Assembly (NCBI RefSeq): GCF_000168295.1
Contig: NZ_AAQJ02000001.1
Location: forward strand, 576,001 to 640,000
Length of the DNA stretch: 64,000 nucleotides
Reading direction: 5' to 3'
Origin: Rickettsiella grylli
Lineage (GTDB): Bacteria > Pseudomonadota > Gammaproteobacteria > Diplorickettsiales > Diplorickettsiaceae
The first letter of the stretch is position 1; each line of letters opens with the position of its first letter. The notes beneath the pieces were generated by a model. It saw nothing but the letters and a program-made list of their open reading frames with translations, was not told where the DNA came from and did not search any database. Shown here one piece after another: positions 54,027 to 63,452 of the stretch. Both the position numbers and the translations under genes were made by a program.

Positions 54027-54785
54027 ATGTCAGCAACTTGTGCCTATCGAGCATTAAAACTTCCTCAGCATATTGCAATTATCATGGATGGAAATGGGCG
54101 TTGGGCAAAACAACGTCATTTACCCCGCATGTTAGGTCACCAGGAAGGTGTAAAAGCCGTTCGGAAAGTCATTAAAAGCTGTAGTGAAATGGGCATTAAA
54201 GCCCTTACTTTATTTGCATTTAGTAGCGAAAATTGGCAGCGGCCTGAACAAGAAGTTAATTATTTAATGACATTATTTCTCAATACATTGAAAAATGAAA
54301 TTGAAAAATTAGCTCAAAATAATGTGCAGTTAAAAATGGTGGGTAATTTAGAGCGGTTCAACGCCCCGTTGCGCCAATGGATTGACAAATCTCAAGCTTT
54401 AACAGCACACAACACAGGCCTACAATTGATCATTGCAGTGAATTATAGTGGTCAGTGGGATATTGTTCAGGCCGCACAAAAGTTAATCGATGAGGTTAAG
54501 CACGGCGCGTTTATTGCTGATCAGCTCACGCAAGAAATGTTTGCTAATTATTTGAGCTTAGCACATTTACCTGCGCTTGATCTTTTAATTCGCACCAGCG
54601 GTGAATATCGAATTAGTAATTTTTTACTGTGGCAATTGGCGTATACTGAATTGTATTTTACTGATACGTTGTGGCCCGATTTCGATGAACAAGCGCTCCA
54701 GAAGGCTTTGCATTTTTATGCGCAACGAGAACGACGATTTGGATGCACCAGTGAACAACTCACAGAAATAAATGCTAAAGCTTAG
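54027..54785 (+). CDS. uppS: Undecaprenyl diphosphate synthase
   Basis: UppS extends farnesyl diphosphate to the C55 lipid carrier for peptidoglycan. The 252-residue protein has HIAIIMDGNGRWAKQR (catalytic Asp), TLFAFSSENW, DLLIRTSGEYRISNFLLWQ and TLWPDFDEQALQKAL. ATG at 54027 is used; TTG at 54018 also opens the frame. It overlaps cdsA by 14 bases. Confidence 0.96.
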   Translation: MSATCAYRALKLPQHIAIIMDGNGRWAKQRHLPRMLGHQEGVKAVRKVIKSCSEMGIKALTLFAFSSENWQRPEQEVNYLMTLFLNTLKNEIEKLAQNNVQLKMVGNLERFNAPLRQWIDKSQALTAHNTGLQLIIAVNYSGQWDIVQAAQKLIDEVKHGAFIADQLTQEMFANYLSLAHLPALDLLIRTSGEYRISNFLLWQLAYTELYFTDTLWPDFDEQALQKALHFYAQRERRFGCTSEQLTEINAKA

Positions 54786-55575
54786 AATTTTAACGGCCTT
54801 AATATTGATTCCCTTAGTCACTCTAGGTGTTTTTTATGCGTCGGCGTTTTATTTTAAATGGATCACAGCCGGTATCCTGCTGCTTGCTGCTTGGGAATGG
54901 TCGCGCTTGAGCGCTTACAAAAATGTAGCGCATCGTTTTTTATATGTGGGCGTGCAAGCGATACTCTTATTTTTTTCCTTATCTTATATAAGCAATGACG
55001 GACTGTTGAGATTGGGTTTACTTTTTTGGGTTTCATTGAGTTTGTATTTAATTTGGGTTGGAAAAAAACCTCAATTACCTCGTATAAATGCTCGATGGGT
55101 GGCTGGCTTAGGTTGGTTTATTATTAGTTTATGTTGGATTGCATTGCAAAAATTACAGTTAACACCCGCTTATTTAATGTTTATGCTACTTATTATTTGG
55201 TTGTCGGACACGGCAGCCTACGTTAGTGGTCGATTGTGGGGGAAGCATCTATTAGCGCCGACATTGAGTCCTAAGAAAACGTGGGAAGGCTTCGTTTTTG
55301 GATTATTGTTTACGTTGTGCTCATCAGTGCTTCTATTTTACGTTTTTCAAATGCGAAAACCTTCTTTCTGGCAAGTAGGGGTATTGGTTTTATTGACTGT
55401 TTTAGCTGCTACAGCAGGCGATTTATTTGAAAGTCAATTGAAACGACTTCAAGGACTGAAAGATAGTGGCCAACTATTACCAGGTCATGGTGGCGTTTTA
55501 GATAGAATTGATAGTTTGTTAGCGGCAGCCCCCGTATTTGCAGGTTCTTTATTACTGCTGGGTTTAATATTATGA
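54772..55575 (+). CDS. cdsA: Phosphatidate cytidylyltransferase
   Basis: CdsA makes CDP-diacylglycerol, precursor of all phospholipids, and feeds PgsA, also in this window. The 267-residue membrane protein has seven or more hydrophobic helices and the CDS signature near the C-terminus (ATAGDLFESQLKR, LPGHGGVLDRIDSL). WLSDTAAYVSGRLWGKH and LSPKKTWEG are also typical. It overlaps dxr by four bases. Confidence 0.95.
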   Translation: MLKLRILTALILIPLVTLGVFYASAFYFKWITAGILLLAAWEWSRLSAYKNVAHRFLYVGVQAILLFFSLSYISNDGLLRLGLLFWVSLSLYLIWVGKKPQLPRINARWVAGLGWFIISLCWIALQKLQLTPAYLMFMLLIIWLSDTAAYVSGRLWGKHLLAPTLSPKKTWEGFVFGLLFTLCSSVLLFYVFQMRKPSFWQVGVLVLLTVLAATAGDLFESQLKRLQGLKDSGQLLPGHGGVLDRIDSLLAAAPVFAGSLLLLGLIL

Positions 55576-56789
55576 AATCGTTATGCATTTTAGGTGCAAC
55601 GGGTTCTATTGGAACACACACCTTAGACGTTATTCGTGAACATCCTCTTCATTTTAAAGTGGTTGCCTTAAGTGCTCACTATAATATTGATTTATTATTT
55701 CAACAGTGCTTAAAATTTACACCGCGTTATGCGGTTGTAAGTAGTCAATCTTTAGCAGAAGATCTCCGAAAGCGATTGCTTGCCGTCGCTTTAAAAACAG
55801 AAGTGTTATTTGGAGAGGAAGCATTAAATTTTATTGCCAGCCTTGATACCGTGGACACTGTCGTTGCGGCTATTGTGGGCGCAGCGGGTTTATTTCCTAC
55901 GTTAGCGGCCATTCAATCAAAAAAGCAAGTGCTTTTAGCCAATAAAGAGGCCTTAATTATGGCCGGTCCTTTATTGATAGAAGAAGCGTTACGTGCGAAA
56001 ATTTCTCTCATTCCTATCGACAGTGAACATAATGCGATTTTTCAATGTTTACACGGACAGGTAACACCCGGCAATTGTGGAAATACACTGAAGAAAATTA
56101 TTTTAACGGCATCTGGTGGTGCTTTGCGTCATAAACCCTTCGATCAATTACAACGAGCAACGCCTGCTCAAGCGTCTCAGCATCCCAATTGGACGATGGG
56201 ACAGAAAATAAGCATCGATTCGGCGACCTTAATGAATAAGGGTTTCGAAGTCATCGAAGCTTATTTTTTATTTGGGTTATCACCGGATAAAATTGAAGTG
56301 GTTTTGCATCCACAAAGTATTGTGCATTCTTTTATAGAGTTTTTAGATGGATCATTATTAGCTCAACTAGGTCATCCAGATATGCGTATTCCTATTTCTT
56401 ATGCATTAGCCTTTCCAGAACGATTGAGTAACGCGGCGTTTTCCTTAAACTTATTAAAGGTAGGTCGTTTAGATTTCTTACCCGTGGATGAAAATCGTTA
56501 TCCTTGTTTAGGTTTGGCTTATCGTGCATTACAAATAGGCGGAACCGCGACAACAATTTTAAATGCAGCCAATGAAATTGCCGTACAGGCTTTTTTAGAG
56601 GGGAAAATTTATTTCACAGATATTGCGAAACTGAATCAAGAGGTATTAGAAAAAATTCATTCTCGTCCGATTTCAGACCTTCATGTGATATTAGAGGATG
56701 ATAATTTAGCGCGTGAGATTGCTAAAGAGATCATTTTAAAGCATTATAGCCTGAATGCAAAAAATACCGTAAAATCAGTCACCCATTAA
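55572..56789 (+). CDS. dxr: 1-deoxy-D-xylulose 5-phosphate reductoisomerase
   Basis: Dxr converts DXP to MEP in the non-mevalonate isoprenoid pathway. The 405-residue protein has the NADPH-binding ILGATGSIGTHTLDV, ANKEALIMAG, the catalytic IDSEHNAIFQCL metal-binding residues, SGGALRH and HPQSIVHSF. Length is as in E. coli (398). It ends about 110 bases before bamA; the rseP gene usually found here is absent. Confidence 0.96.
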   Translation: MKSLCILGATGSIGTHTLDVIREHPLHFKVVALSAHYNIDLLFQQCLKFTPRYAVVSSQSLAEDLRKRLLAVALKTEVLFGEEALNFIASLDTVDTVVAAIVGAAGLFPTLAAIQSKKQVLLANKEALIMAGPLLIEEALRAKISLIPIDSEHNAIFQCLHGQVTPGNCGNTLKKIILTASGGALRHKPFDQLQRATPAQASQHPNWTMGQKISIDSATLMNKGFEVIEAYFLFGLSPDKIEVVLHPQSIVHSFIEFLDGSLLAQLGHPDMRIPISYALAFPERLSNAAFSLNLLKVGRLDFLPVDENRYPCLGLAYRALQIGGTATTILNAANEIAVQAFLEGKIYFTDIAKLNQEVLEKIHSRPISDLHVILEDDNLAREIAKEIILKHYSLNAKNTVKSVTH

Positions 56790-56899
56790 CGCAAAATATC
56801 ACTTTTTAGTTTATTCAACGATAGACGAAACCGAAACCGACAAAAACTGAATGCGAAGGGTGTCAATATATCAATGAGATGGGCTAAAAAATAACGACT

Positions 56900-59251
56900 A
56901 TGTTCCGATTTTTATTCAGAATCTTTTTAATTGGATCGTTATCGATCCTTTTCTTCTTATCCTTACCTGCAGAAGCTTTTCCACTCCATAAAATAGAGAT
57001 TCAAGGTCTACAAGGGATTAGTCGCGATACCGTATTAAGTTATTTGCCTGTTAAATTAGGGCAAGATTTTCAATCGGATCAATCGCCCGCGGTCATTAAC
57101 GCGTTATATGCAACCGGGTTTTTTAGTAATGTTACCGTCGAAGAACAACAGGATACCTTAATCATTCAGGTTGTTGAAAGACCCATTATTAGTGAGATTG
57201 ATATTACCGGTAATAAAGAGATCCCTGGGGATAAATTAAAACAAGTGATGAAACAGAAAGGTTTAATTCGTGGCCATTTGTTTGATAAAGCTGCCTTAGA
57301 TCGGTTCGTATCACAATTACGTTTGCAATACGATAATATGGGTAAATATTCGGCGCGTATAACCCCTTTGATTACACATTTATCGAGTAATAGCGTCTCT
57401 TTGAAAATTGTTATTTCTGAAGGACTGACCGTCGAAGTTGCTGATATTGCTATTGTGGGAAATCATGTTTTTAGTGAAAGGACATTACGTTCTGCCCTAC
57501 CACTCGGGTCGCATCATTTTTGGTCGTTTTTTACCAATAGCGATCAATATAGTCAAGATCGGTTATCAGCCTCCCTCGATGCCTTGCAATCCTATTATAT
57601 GGATCGAGGTTATCTTCAATTTAAAATTGAATCTACACAGGCCACATTAACTCCAGATAGAAAACAAGTTTATTTAATTATTCGTGTCACCGAAGGTCCT
57701 ATTTACAAACTGAACGGCTATCAACTCACCGGGAATGTTCTTGTTTCGCAAACTAAATTACAAAAACTTTTGCGTCCCCTACAACGAGGTCAAATTTTTT
57801 CACGTAAAAATGTGGTCGCTGTGGAAGAGGGGATCAAAAAAGCATTAGCAGATTTTGGCTATGTGTTTGCAACGGTCAATACATTACCTCAAATCGACGA
57901 CAAAAATAAAACAGTATTCTTAGTTTTTTATGTTGATCCAGGTCATCGCGTCTATGTCAGGCATATCCATATAGACGGTAACCTAAAAACGCAAGATTTA
58001 GTTTTTAGGCGTTTGTTTCGTCAACAGGAAGCCAGTTTGTTTTCGCAATCTGACCTAAAAATGTCCTTAAAACAACTGAATCTTAGCGGTTTTCTTGAGG
58101 GCGAACCACAATTAACACCTGTTCCTATTGCAGGCTATAGCGATCAAGTTGATCTGGATGTTCATTTAAATGAAGCGCATGCCGCTCAAGCTTTATTTAG
58201 TTTAGGTTATGGTACCAATGGAGCAGTCGTTGGTGCTTCGTTGAATCAAAATAATTTTTTTGGAACGGGGAATCAACTGGCTTTAAATTTTAATAATACC
58301 CGTGCAGCAACGGTTTATAGTATTAGCTATAACAATCCGTATTACACCTTAGATGGAATACAACGCGGATATGATTTTTTCTATCAACGCGCGACGCCTA
58401 GCGATTTGAATACAACAACCTATAATACGAATACCTATGGTGCTGATCTCCATTATACGATTCCATTGGACGAGCGAGGAGATGCCCTACAAATTCAAGG
58501 AGGCTTACAAAAATTACAACTTAATTTACCACCCACTGAACAGCAATCACTTGAAGTACAAAATTTTGTTACGCATCATGGTGTTCAATTTAATCAGTTT
58601 TTATTGACGATGGGTTGGGTACGAAATAGCTTTGATCGACTTGTGTTTCCTCAAAGTGGAATTTTTCAAAATGCAAGTGTTCAACTGGCTTTACCCGTAG
58701 GTGGTCAGCCTTTGTACTATTACAAAGGAAGTTATTTAGCGCATGGTTATTTTCCGTTCAAACATCATTTTATTTTTGAGGGTCGGTTGAGCGTAGGTTA
58801 TGGAAATGGATTTTCTTCAACCACAGGATTGCCTTTTTTTACTAATTATTACGCAGGTGGTATCGGTACAGATGGTCAGGTAAGAGGCTATGAAATTAGC
58901 TCGTTAGGCCCAAGAGATACGAATGGTTATCCTTTAGGAGGTAATGTGATGACCGTGGGCAGTTTAGGATTAATTGTGCCTAACCCACTATCGGATAAAT
59001 TAAGGACGAGTGTTTTTGTCGATGCTGGTAACACCTATTCAACTTTAGGTGTTACGGATCGTAGTTCAATACCGCCGAGCGTACACGGAGGAACCTCCTC
59101 GGGACCACTTCGCTATTCCGCCGGTATCGATATAGATTGGCGAGTTCCTGTTTTTAATGTAACATTAAGTTTTAGTATAGCGAAAGCTATAAACCCTCAA
59201 CCTGGCGATCAAACACAAGTCTTCCAGTTTAACATTGGAACAGGTTTTTAA
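56900..59251 (+). CDS. bamA: Outer-membrane protein assembly factor BamA
   Basis: BamA is the central Omp85 protein that inserts beta-barrels into the outer membrane. The 783-residue precursor has a signal peptide (about 1-27, ending LPAEAF), five POTRA repeats (about 28-420), and a C-terminal 16-strand barrel with the VRGYE-like segment GQVRGYEISSLGPR and a final Phe (NIGTGF). E. coli BamA is 810. The following skp encodes a chaperone for the same route. Confidence 0.95.
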   Translation: MFRFLFRIFLIGSLSILFFLSLPAEAFPLHKIEIQGLQGISRDTVLSYLPVKLGQDFQSDQSPAVINALYATGFFSNVTVEEQQDTLIIQVVERPIISEIDITGNKEIPGDKLKQVMKQKGLIRGHLFDKAALDRFVSQLRLQYDNMGKYSARITPLITHLSSNSVSLKIVISEGLTVEVADIAIVGNHVFSERTLRSALPLGSHHFWSFFTNSDQYSQDRLSASLDALQSYYMDRGYLQFKIESTQATLTPDRKQVYLIIRVTEGPIYKLNGYQLTGNVLVSQTKLQKLLRPLQRGQIFSRKNVVAVEEGIKKALADFGYVFATVNTLPQIDDKNKTVFLVFYVDPGHRVYVRHIHIDGNLKTQDLVFRRLFRQQEASLFSQSDLKMSLKQLNLSGFLEGEPQLTPVPIAGYSDQVDLDVHLNEAHAAQALFSLGYGTNGAVVGASLNQNNFFGTGNQLALNFNNTRAATVYSISYNNPYYTLDGIQRGYDFFYQRATPSDLNTTTYNTNTYGADLHYTIPLDERGDALQIQGGLQKLQLNLPPTEQQSLEVQNFVTHHGVQFNQFLLTMGWVRNSFDRLVFPQSGIFQNASVQLALPVGGQPLYYYKGSYLAHGYFPFKHHFIFEGRLSVGYGNGFSSTTGLPFFTNYYAGGIGTDGQVRGYEISSLGPRDTNGYPLGGNVMTVGSLGLIVPNPLSDKLRTSVFVDAGNTYSTLGVTDRSSIPPSVHGGTSSGPLRYSAGIDIDWRVPVFNVTLSFSIAKAINPQPGDQTQVFQFNIGTGF

Positions 59252-59276
59252 TTTTAGCTTAATTAAGGAGCTGATA

Positions 59277-59786
59277 ATGAACAAAATATGCTTAGTATCT
59301 ATTTTAACGATAATGACCGGTCTATTGACGCTCACGGCTCAAGCAGAAGAAATAAAGTTAGCGGTTGTTGATATGCAAGCGGTATTACAAAGAGCTCCGC
59401 AAATCGCTAAAATTAACGACGCATTGACACGTCAATTTAAAGGCCGGCAAGATAGTATCATGAAGGCTCAAAATGAATTACAGAAAGAAGCAAGTAACTT
59501 GCAAAAAAACGCAGCTGTTATGAAAGCAGATGAGCGAAGTGTTTTAGAAAATAAAGTAATGACCGATCAGAATAAAGTGAAATCAATGATCGCTGCGTTT
59601 CAAAAAGATTTATCTAAAAAACAAAGCGAATCATTGCATAGCTTTAGCCAAGAACTTGACGGTGTGGTAAATAAAGTAGCAACGCAATCCGGTTATGATG
59701 TGGTCCTTCAAAAAGGAAGTACCTTATACGCTAAAAATAATCTAGATATTACACAGCAAGTTTTAGACGCTTTAAAGAAAACTTAA
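59277..59786 (+). CDS. skp: Periplasmic chaperone Skp/OmpH
   Basis: Skp holds unfolded outer-membrane proteins in the periplasm. The 169-residue precursor has a signal peptide (about 1-22, ending TAQAEE) and a mature part predicted as the long coiled-coil arms around a beta core (IKLAVVDMQAVLQRAPQIAK). The start at 59277 follows AAGGAG at 59264-59270. Weak complementary arms after the gene (TTTCGCT with AGCGAAA near 59827-59858) may end transcription. Confidence 0.92.
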   Translation: MNKICLVSILTIMTGLLTLTAQAEEIKLAVVDMQAVLQRAPQIAKINDALTRQFKGRQDSIMKAQNELQKEASNLQKNAAVMKADERSVLENKVMTDQNKVKSMIAAFQKDLSKKQSESLHSFSQELDGVVNKVATQSGYDVVLQKGSTLYAKNNLDITQQVLDALKKT

Positions 59787-59911
59787 TAGACGTCTTACAC
59801 TAAATTTTTTAAGTTATTGCCTAAAATTTCGCTCGTTTATCCTAAATGTATAGCGAAAAATTCACACCGATACCGGTTGTTTGGGTTATTTTATAGCGCG
59901 TAGAGTTTAAT

Positions 59912-60940
59912 ATGCAGTATCGACACTCATTACAAGAAATTGCTTATTTAATTAAAGCGGATCTCAAAGGTGATCCACAGTGTTTAATCACAGGTATTAT
60001 GGCTTTGCAAAAAGCACAGGCAGGTGAAATTTCGTTCTTAGATAATAAACGTTATTTAAAATATCTTTCAACAACACAAGCTTCTGCAGTTATTTTACGT
60101 GAAGAATGCTTAAAGCATGCGCCGAATAATGCATTAGTGGTTACTGACCCCTATCTTGCTTTCGCTAAAGTCGCTCAATTATTTGAGCGAACTTTACCTG
60201 TTATTCCAGAAATTCATACAACGGCTCTTCTCGGAGAAGGTTGTCATATTCACTCTAGCGTAAGTATTGGGCCTTATTCCGTAATAGGTCCAAATACGCG
60301 TTTAGAAGAGGGTGTTGTGATAGGGCCTGCGTGTGTGATTGGTGAAAATGTAGTTATAGGTGCGAAGACCTGTTTAAAATCGCATGTGAGTATCTGTGCA
60401 GATACTCACATAGGTCCACGCGTGATTATTCATAATGGAAGTGTTATTGGGAGTGATGGTTTTGGTTTAGCCAAAGAGAACAATAAATGGATTAAGATTC
60501 CGCAATTAGGGAAAGTATTAATAGGTCATGATGTTGAAATTGGTGCGAATGTAAGTATCGATCGAGGAGCGCTCGATGACACCATTATCAGCAATGGTGT
60601 GAAATTAGACAACCAAATACAAATCGGTCATAACGTCCGAATTGGCGAAAATACAGCAATTGCTGGATGTACTGGAATAGCAGGAAGCACTCATATCGGA
60701 AAAAATTGTAGGATAGGGGGCGGAGTATGTATTAACGGGCATATCGAAATTGCAGATAATGTTTGTATAACCGGTATGTCGAGCGTTGTTCATTCTATCC
60801 GATATCCTGGAATTTATTCTTCTACCCATTCGATTCAACCCCGTCGAGAGTGGCAAAGAAATAGTGTGCGGTTTCGTCAATTGGATCAATTAGCTAAAAG
60901 ATTGAAAAAAGCTGAAACATTAATGAATAAAAAACAATAG
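59912..60940 (+). CDS. lpxD: UDP-3-O-acyl-glucosamine N-acyltransferase
   Basis: LpxD adds the second acyl chain in lipid A synthesis. The 342-residue protein has an N-terminal uridine-binding domain (ISFLDNKRYLKYLSTT) and a left-handed beta-helix of hexapeptide repeats (about 100-300) with NGSVIGSDGFGLAK and the catalytic His in the DNQIQIGHNVRIG segment. Length equals that of E. coli LpxD (341). Confidence 0.96.
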   Translation: MQYRHSLQEIAYLIKADLKGDPQCLITGIMALQKAQAGEISFLDNKRYLKYLSTTQASAVILREECLKHAPNNALVVTDPYLAFAKVAQLFERTLPVIPEIHTTALLGEGCHIHSSVSIGPYSVIGPNTRLEEGVVIGPACVIGENVVIGAKTCLKSHVSICADTHIGPRVIIHNGSVIGSDGFGLAKENNKWIKIPQLGKVLIGHDVEIGANVSIDRGALDDTIISNGVKLDNQIQIGHNVRIGENTAIAGCTGIAGSTHIGKNCRIGGGVCINGHIEIADNVCITGMSSVVHSIRYPGIYSSTHSIQPRREWQRNSVRFRQLDQLAKRLKKAETLMNKKQ

Positions 60941-61030
60941 AATATATATACGGTATGAATACTGGTTTTTTGAATGTAGAAAGTAGGCAACCGATGATTA
61001 GAAAAAATAGTAAACTTAGGTAAGAAATTT

Positions 61031-61474
61031 ATGAGCGATATTATGGATATCCAAGAAATACTCACTTATTTACCCCAGCGCTATCCTATTTTAATGATTG
61101 ATAAAGTGATAAAAATAGTGCCGGGTAAGTCGATAGTGGCCTTGAAAAATGTAACCGTTAATGAACCTTATTTTTTAGGTCATTTCCCGGGTAATCCGAT
61201 TATGCCCGGCGTACTTATTTTAGAAACAATGGCACAAGCGACAGGTATTCTTGCTTTACATGCGAATAGAGAAAATAAAGAAGGTTTTTTATATCTTTTT
61301 GCAGGTATTGATGAAGCACGTTTTAAAAAGCCCGTTGTACCAGGGGATCAATTATTAATAGAAGCTGAAGTTCTCAAAGTAAAGGGTAATGTTTGGAAAT
61401 GCAAAGTCATTGCAAAAGTGGGCAATGAATTGGCTTGCGAAGCAATCCTCATGGGTGCCGGGAGAAAATGCTGA
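61031..61474 (+). CDS. fabZ: (3R)-hydroxyacyl-ACP dehydratase FabZ
   Basis: FabZ dehydrates 3-hydroxyacyl-ACP in fatty acid elongation and competes with lipid A synthesis for 3-hydroxyacyl-ACP, which explains its place among lpx genes. The 147-residue hot-dog-fold protein has LPQRYPILMIDKV, the catalytic His in FLGHFPGNPIMPGVLILE (with its Glu) and an AGIDEARFKKPV segment. A GAATTT-type ribosome site is weak. Confidence 0.96.
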   Translation: MSDIMDIQEILTYLPQRYPILMIDKVIKIVPGKSIVALKNVTVNEPYFLGHFPGNPIMPGVLILETMAQATGILALHANRENKEGFLYLFAGIDEARFKKPVVPGDQLLIEAEVLKVKGNVWKCKVIAKVGNELACEAILMGAGRKC

Positions 61475-61475
61475 T

Positions 61476-62249
61476 ATGATACATGCATTGGCTATTGTTG
61501 ATCCCGCAGCGAAGCTAAGTACGAATGTCACCGTTGGACCTTGGAGTATTATTGGGCCGGAAGTGGAAATAGGTTCGGGTACCGTTATTGGATCACATGT
61601 TGTATTGAAAGGACCCACCCGTTTAGGGGACTATAATAAAATTTATTCTTTTTCTTCTATCGGCGATGATCCCCAAGATAAAAAATACCGAGGTGAAAAA
61701 ACCTATCTAGAAATAGGTAATCATAATGTGATTCGCGAATATTGCACGATTAATCGGGGTACTACTCAAGATAAAAGTTTAACTAAAATTGGCAGCCATA
61801 ATCTTTTTATGGTGGGTTCTCATGTTGCGCATGATTGTGTTGTGGGTGATCATGCTATTTTCGTTAATAACGTTGCGTTAGCGGGACATGTGACTATCGG
61901 GAATTATGCTATTTTAGGTGCTTATAGCGCGGTGCATCAATTTTGCCATATTGGTGACCATAGTTTTATTGCTGCCTCAAGCATGGTCCGACAAAATGTT
62001 TTACCTTATATACTCGTGGAAGGTGGGCGTGAAGCGCGAGCTTGCGGTTTAAACAAAGAAGGACTCAGAAGAAATGGTTTCACTGACGAAGCGATTAGTC
62101 ATTTACGTTGTGCTTACAAACTTATTTTTCGTAAAAATTTAACCGTAGAACAAGCGCTAGAGGAGCTAAAACCTTTAGCACTTCATTCTCCTCAAGTAAG
62201 CTTAATGACTCAAGCACTTAAAAACTCTGAACGTGGCATCATTCGTTAA
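61476..62249 (+). CDS. lpxA: UDP-N-acetylglucosamine acyltransferase
   Basis: LpxA adds the first acyl chain to UDP-GlcNAc, the first step of lipid A synthesis. The 257-residue protein has the hexapeptide-repeat beta-helix (from VTVGPWSIIGPEV) and the catalytic His in LFMVGSHVAHDCVVG, and a C-terminal helical part (GLNKEGLRRNGF). The start at 61476 (MIHALAIVDP) lies two bases after the fabZ stop; a longer frame from 61389 is inside fabZ. Confidence 0.96.
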   Translation: MIHALAIVDPAAKLSTNVTVGPWSIIGPEVEIGSGTVIGSHVVLKGPTRLGDYNKIYSFSSIGDDPQDKKYRGEKTYLEIGNHNVIREYCTINRGTTQDKSLTKIGSHNLFMVGSHVAHDCVVGDHAIFVNNVALAGHVTIGNYAILGAYSAVHQFCHIGDHSFIAASSMVRQNVLPYILVEGGREARACGLNKEGLRRNGFTDEAISHLRCAYKLIFRKNLTVEQALEELKPLALHSPQVSLMTQALKNSERGIIR

Positions 62250-63396
62250 ACGTCCTATTCATATTGGCATCGTTGTCGGTGAGACTTCAGGCGATTTGTT
62301 AGCCGCTGATTTTTGTAAAGAACTTAAGCGTAGGCAAATTCCGTTTCGTATTTCAGGGATCGTAGGGCCTGCGCTGCTGCAAGAAGGTGCGCGTGCTTTG
62401 TATCCTATGGAACATTTATCCATCATGGGATTGGGTGAAATTTTTAAACGACTTCCCCAATTGCTGCATTATCGTCGGAAATTAACAGAACATTTTATCA
62501 ATCATCCTCCTGATGTATTTATTGGCGTTGACGCACCTGAATTCAATCTGGACTTAGAAAAAAAATTGAAAAAAAAGGGTATACCGACATTACATTATGT
62601 CAGTCCTAGTGTGTGGGCATGGCGTCGTTGGCGATTAAAAAAAATTGCTAAAGCGGTGGATTTAATATTATGTCTTTTTCCGTTTGAAGAATATTTTTAT
62701 CAACAACATCGCATTCCCGTGAAATTCGTGGGGCATTCTTTTGCAGATGAAATTCCATTCACGATGGATAGTTTCACTGCTCGGAAACGATTAGGCTTAC
62801 CCACGTTAGCCACCATCGTTGCAATATTACCCGGTAGTCGTCGAAATGAAATTCATTATCTAGGTCCATTATTTCTTCAAACAGCCCTGCGGTGTTATCA
62901 ACAAAATGATAAACTCATTTTTGCGGTTGCGATGGTTAACGAAGAAACAAAGCAGCAATTTCTTAACTTGGCGCAACAACTAACGCCGACGTTGCCTTTC
63001 CGTATTTTTCGCGGAGAATCACGTCACGTGATGGCCGCAGCAAACGTTGTGTTAATTACTTCAGGCACAGCAACTTTAGAGGCGATGTTACTAAAAAAAC
63101 CAATGGTCGTTGCTTATCGAATGAGTTTACTTTCCTATTGGATGGCAAAATTTTTAGTGAATGTGAATTATATTGCTTTACCTAATTTGTTAGCTAAAAA
63201 ATTATTGGTTCCAGAATTTGTTCAAGAAAACGCAACCATTGGAAATTTATCACAGGCCATTTTTTATTATTTGAATAATCCAGATTTTGTGAGTAAACTA
63301 AAAAAAGAATTTTTAACACTTCATCGACAATTGCGTTGTCAGGCAAGTAAGCACGTTGCGGATGCCGTATTAAAAATTTTAAAGAGATCCATCTAA
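62233..63396 (+). CDS. lpxB: Lipid-A-disaccharide synthase
   Basis: LpxB joins UDP-diacylglucosamine and lipid X into the lipid A disaccharide. The 387-residue GT-B protein has IGIVVGETSGDLLAADF, the HYVSPSVWAWRRWR segment and AILPGSRRNEI, and TSGTATLEAMLLKKPMVVAYR. It begins with GTG at 62233 and overlaps lpxA by 17 bases. Confidence 0.95.
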   Translation: MASFVKRPIHIGIVVGETSGDLLAADFCKELKRRQIPFRISGIVGPALLQEGARALYPMEHLSIMGLGEIFKRLPQLLHYRRKLTEHFINHPPDVFIGVDAPEFNLDLEKKLKKKGIPTLHYVSPSVWAWRRWRLKKIAKAVDLILCLFPFEEYFYQQHRIPVKFVGHSFADEIPFTMDSFTARKRLGLPTLATIVAILPGSRRNEIHYLGPLFLQTALRCYQQNDKLIFAVAMVNEETKQQFLNLAQQLTPTLPFRIFRGESRHVMAAANVVLITSGTATLEAMLLKKPMVVAYRMSLLSYWMAKFLVNVNYIALPNLLAKKLLVPEFVQENATIGNLSQAIFYYLNNPDFVSKLKKEFLTLHRQLRCQASKHVADAVLKILKRSI

Positions 63397-63452
63397 TGAA
63401 GTAATTTTTAGTTTGGGTTTGATTTTCTTAAATTCCATAAGTTGCTTGCATC

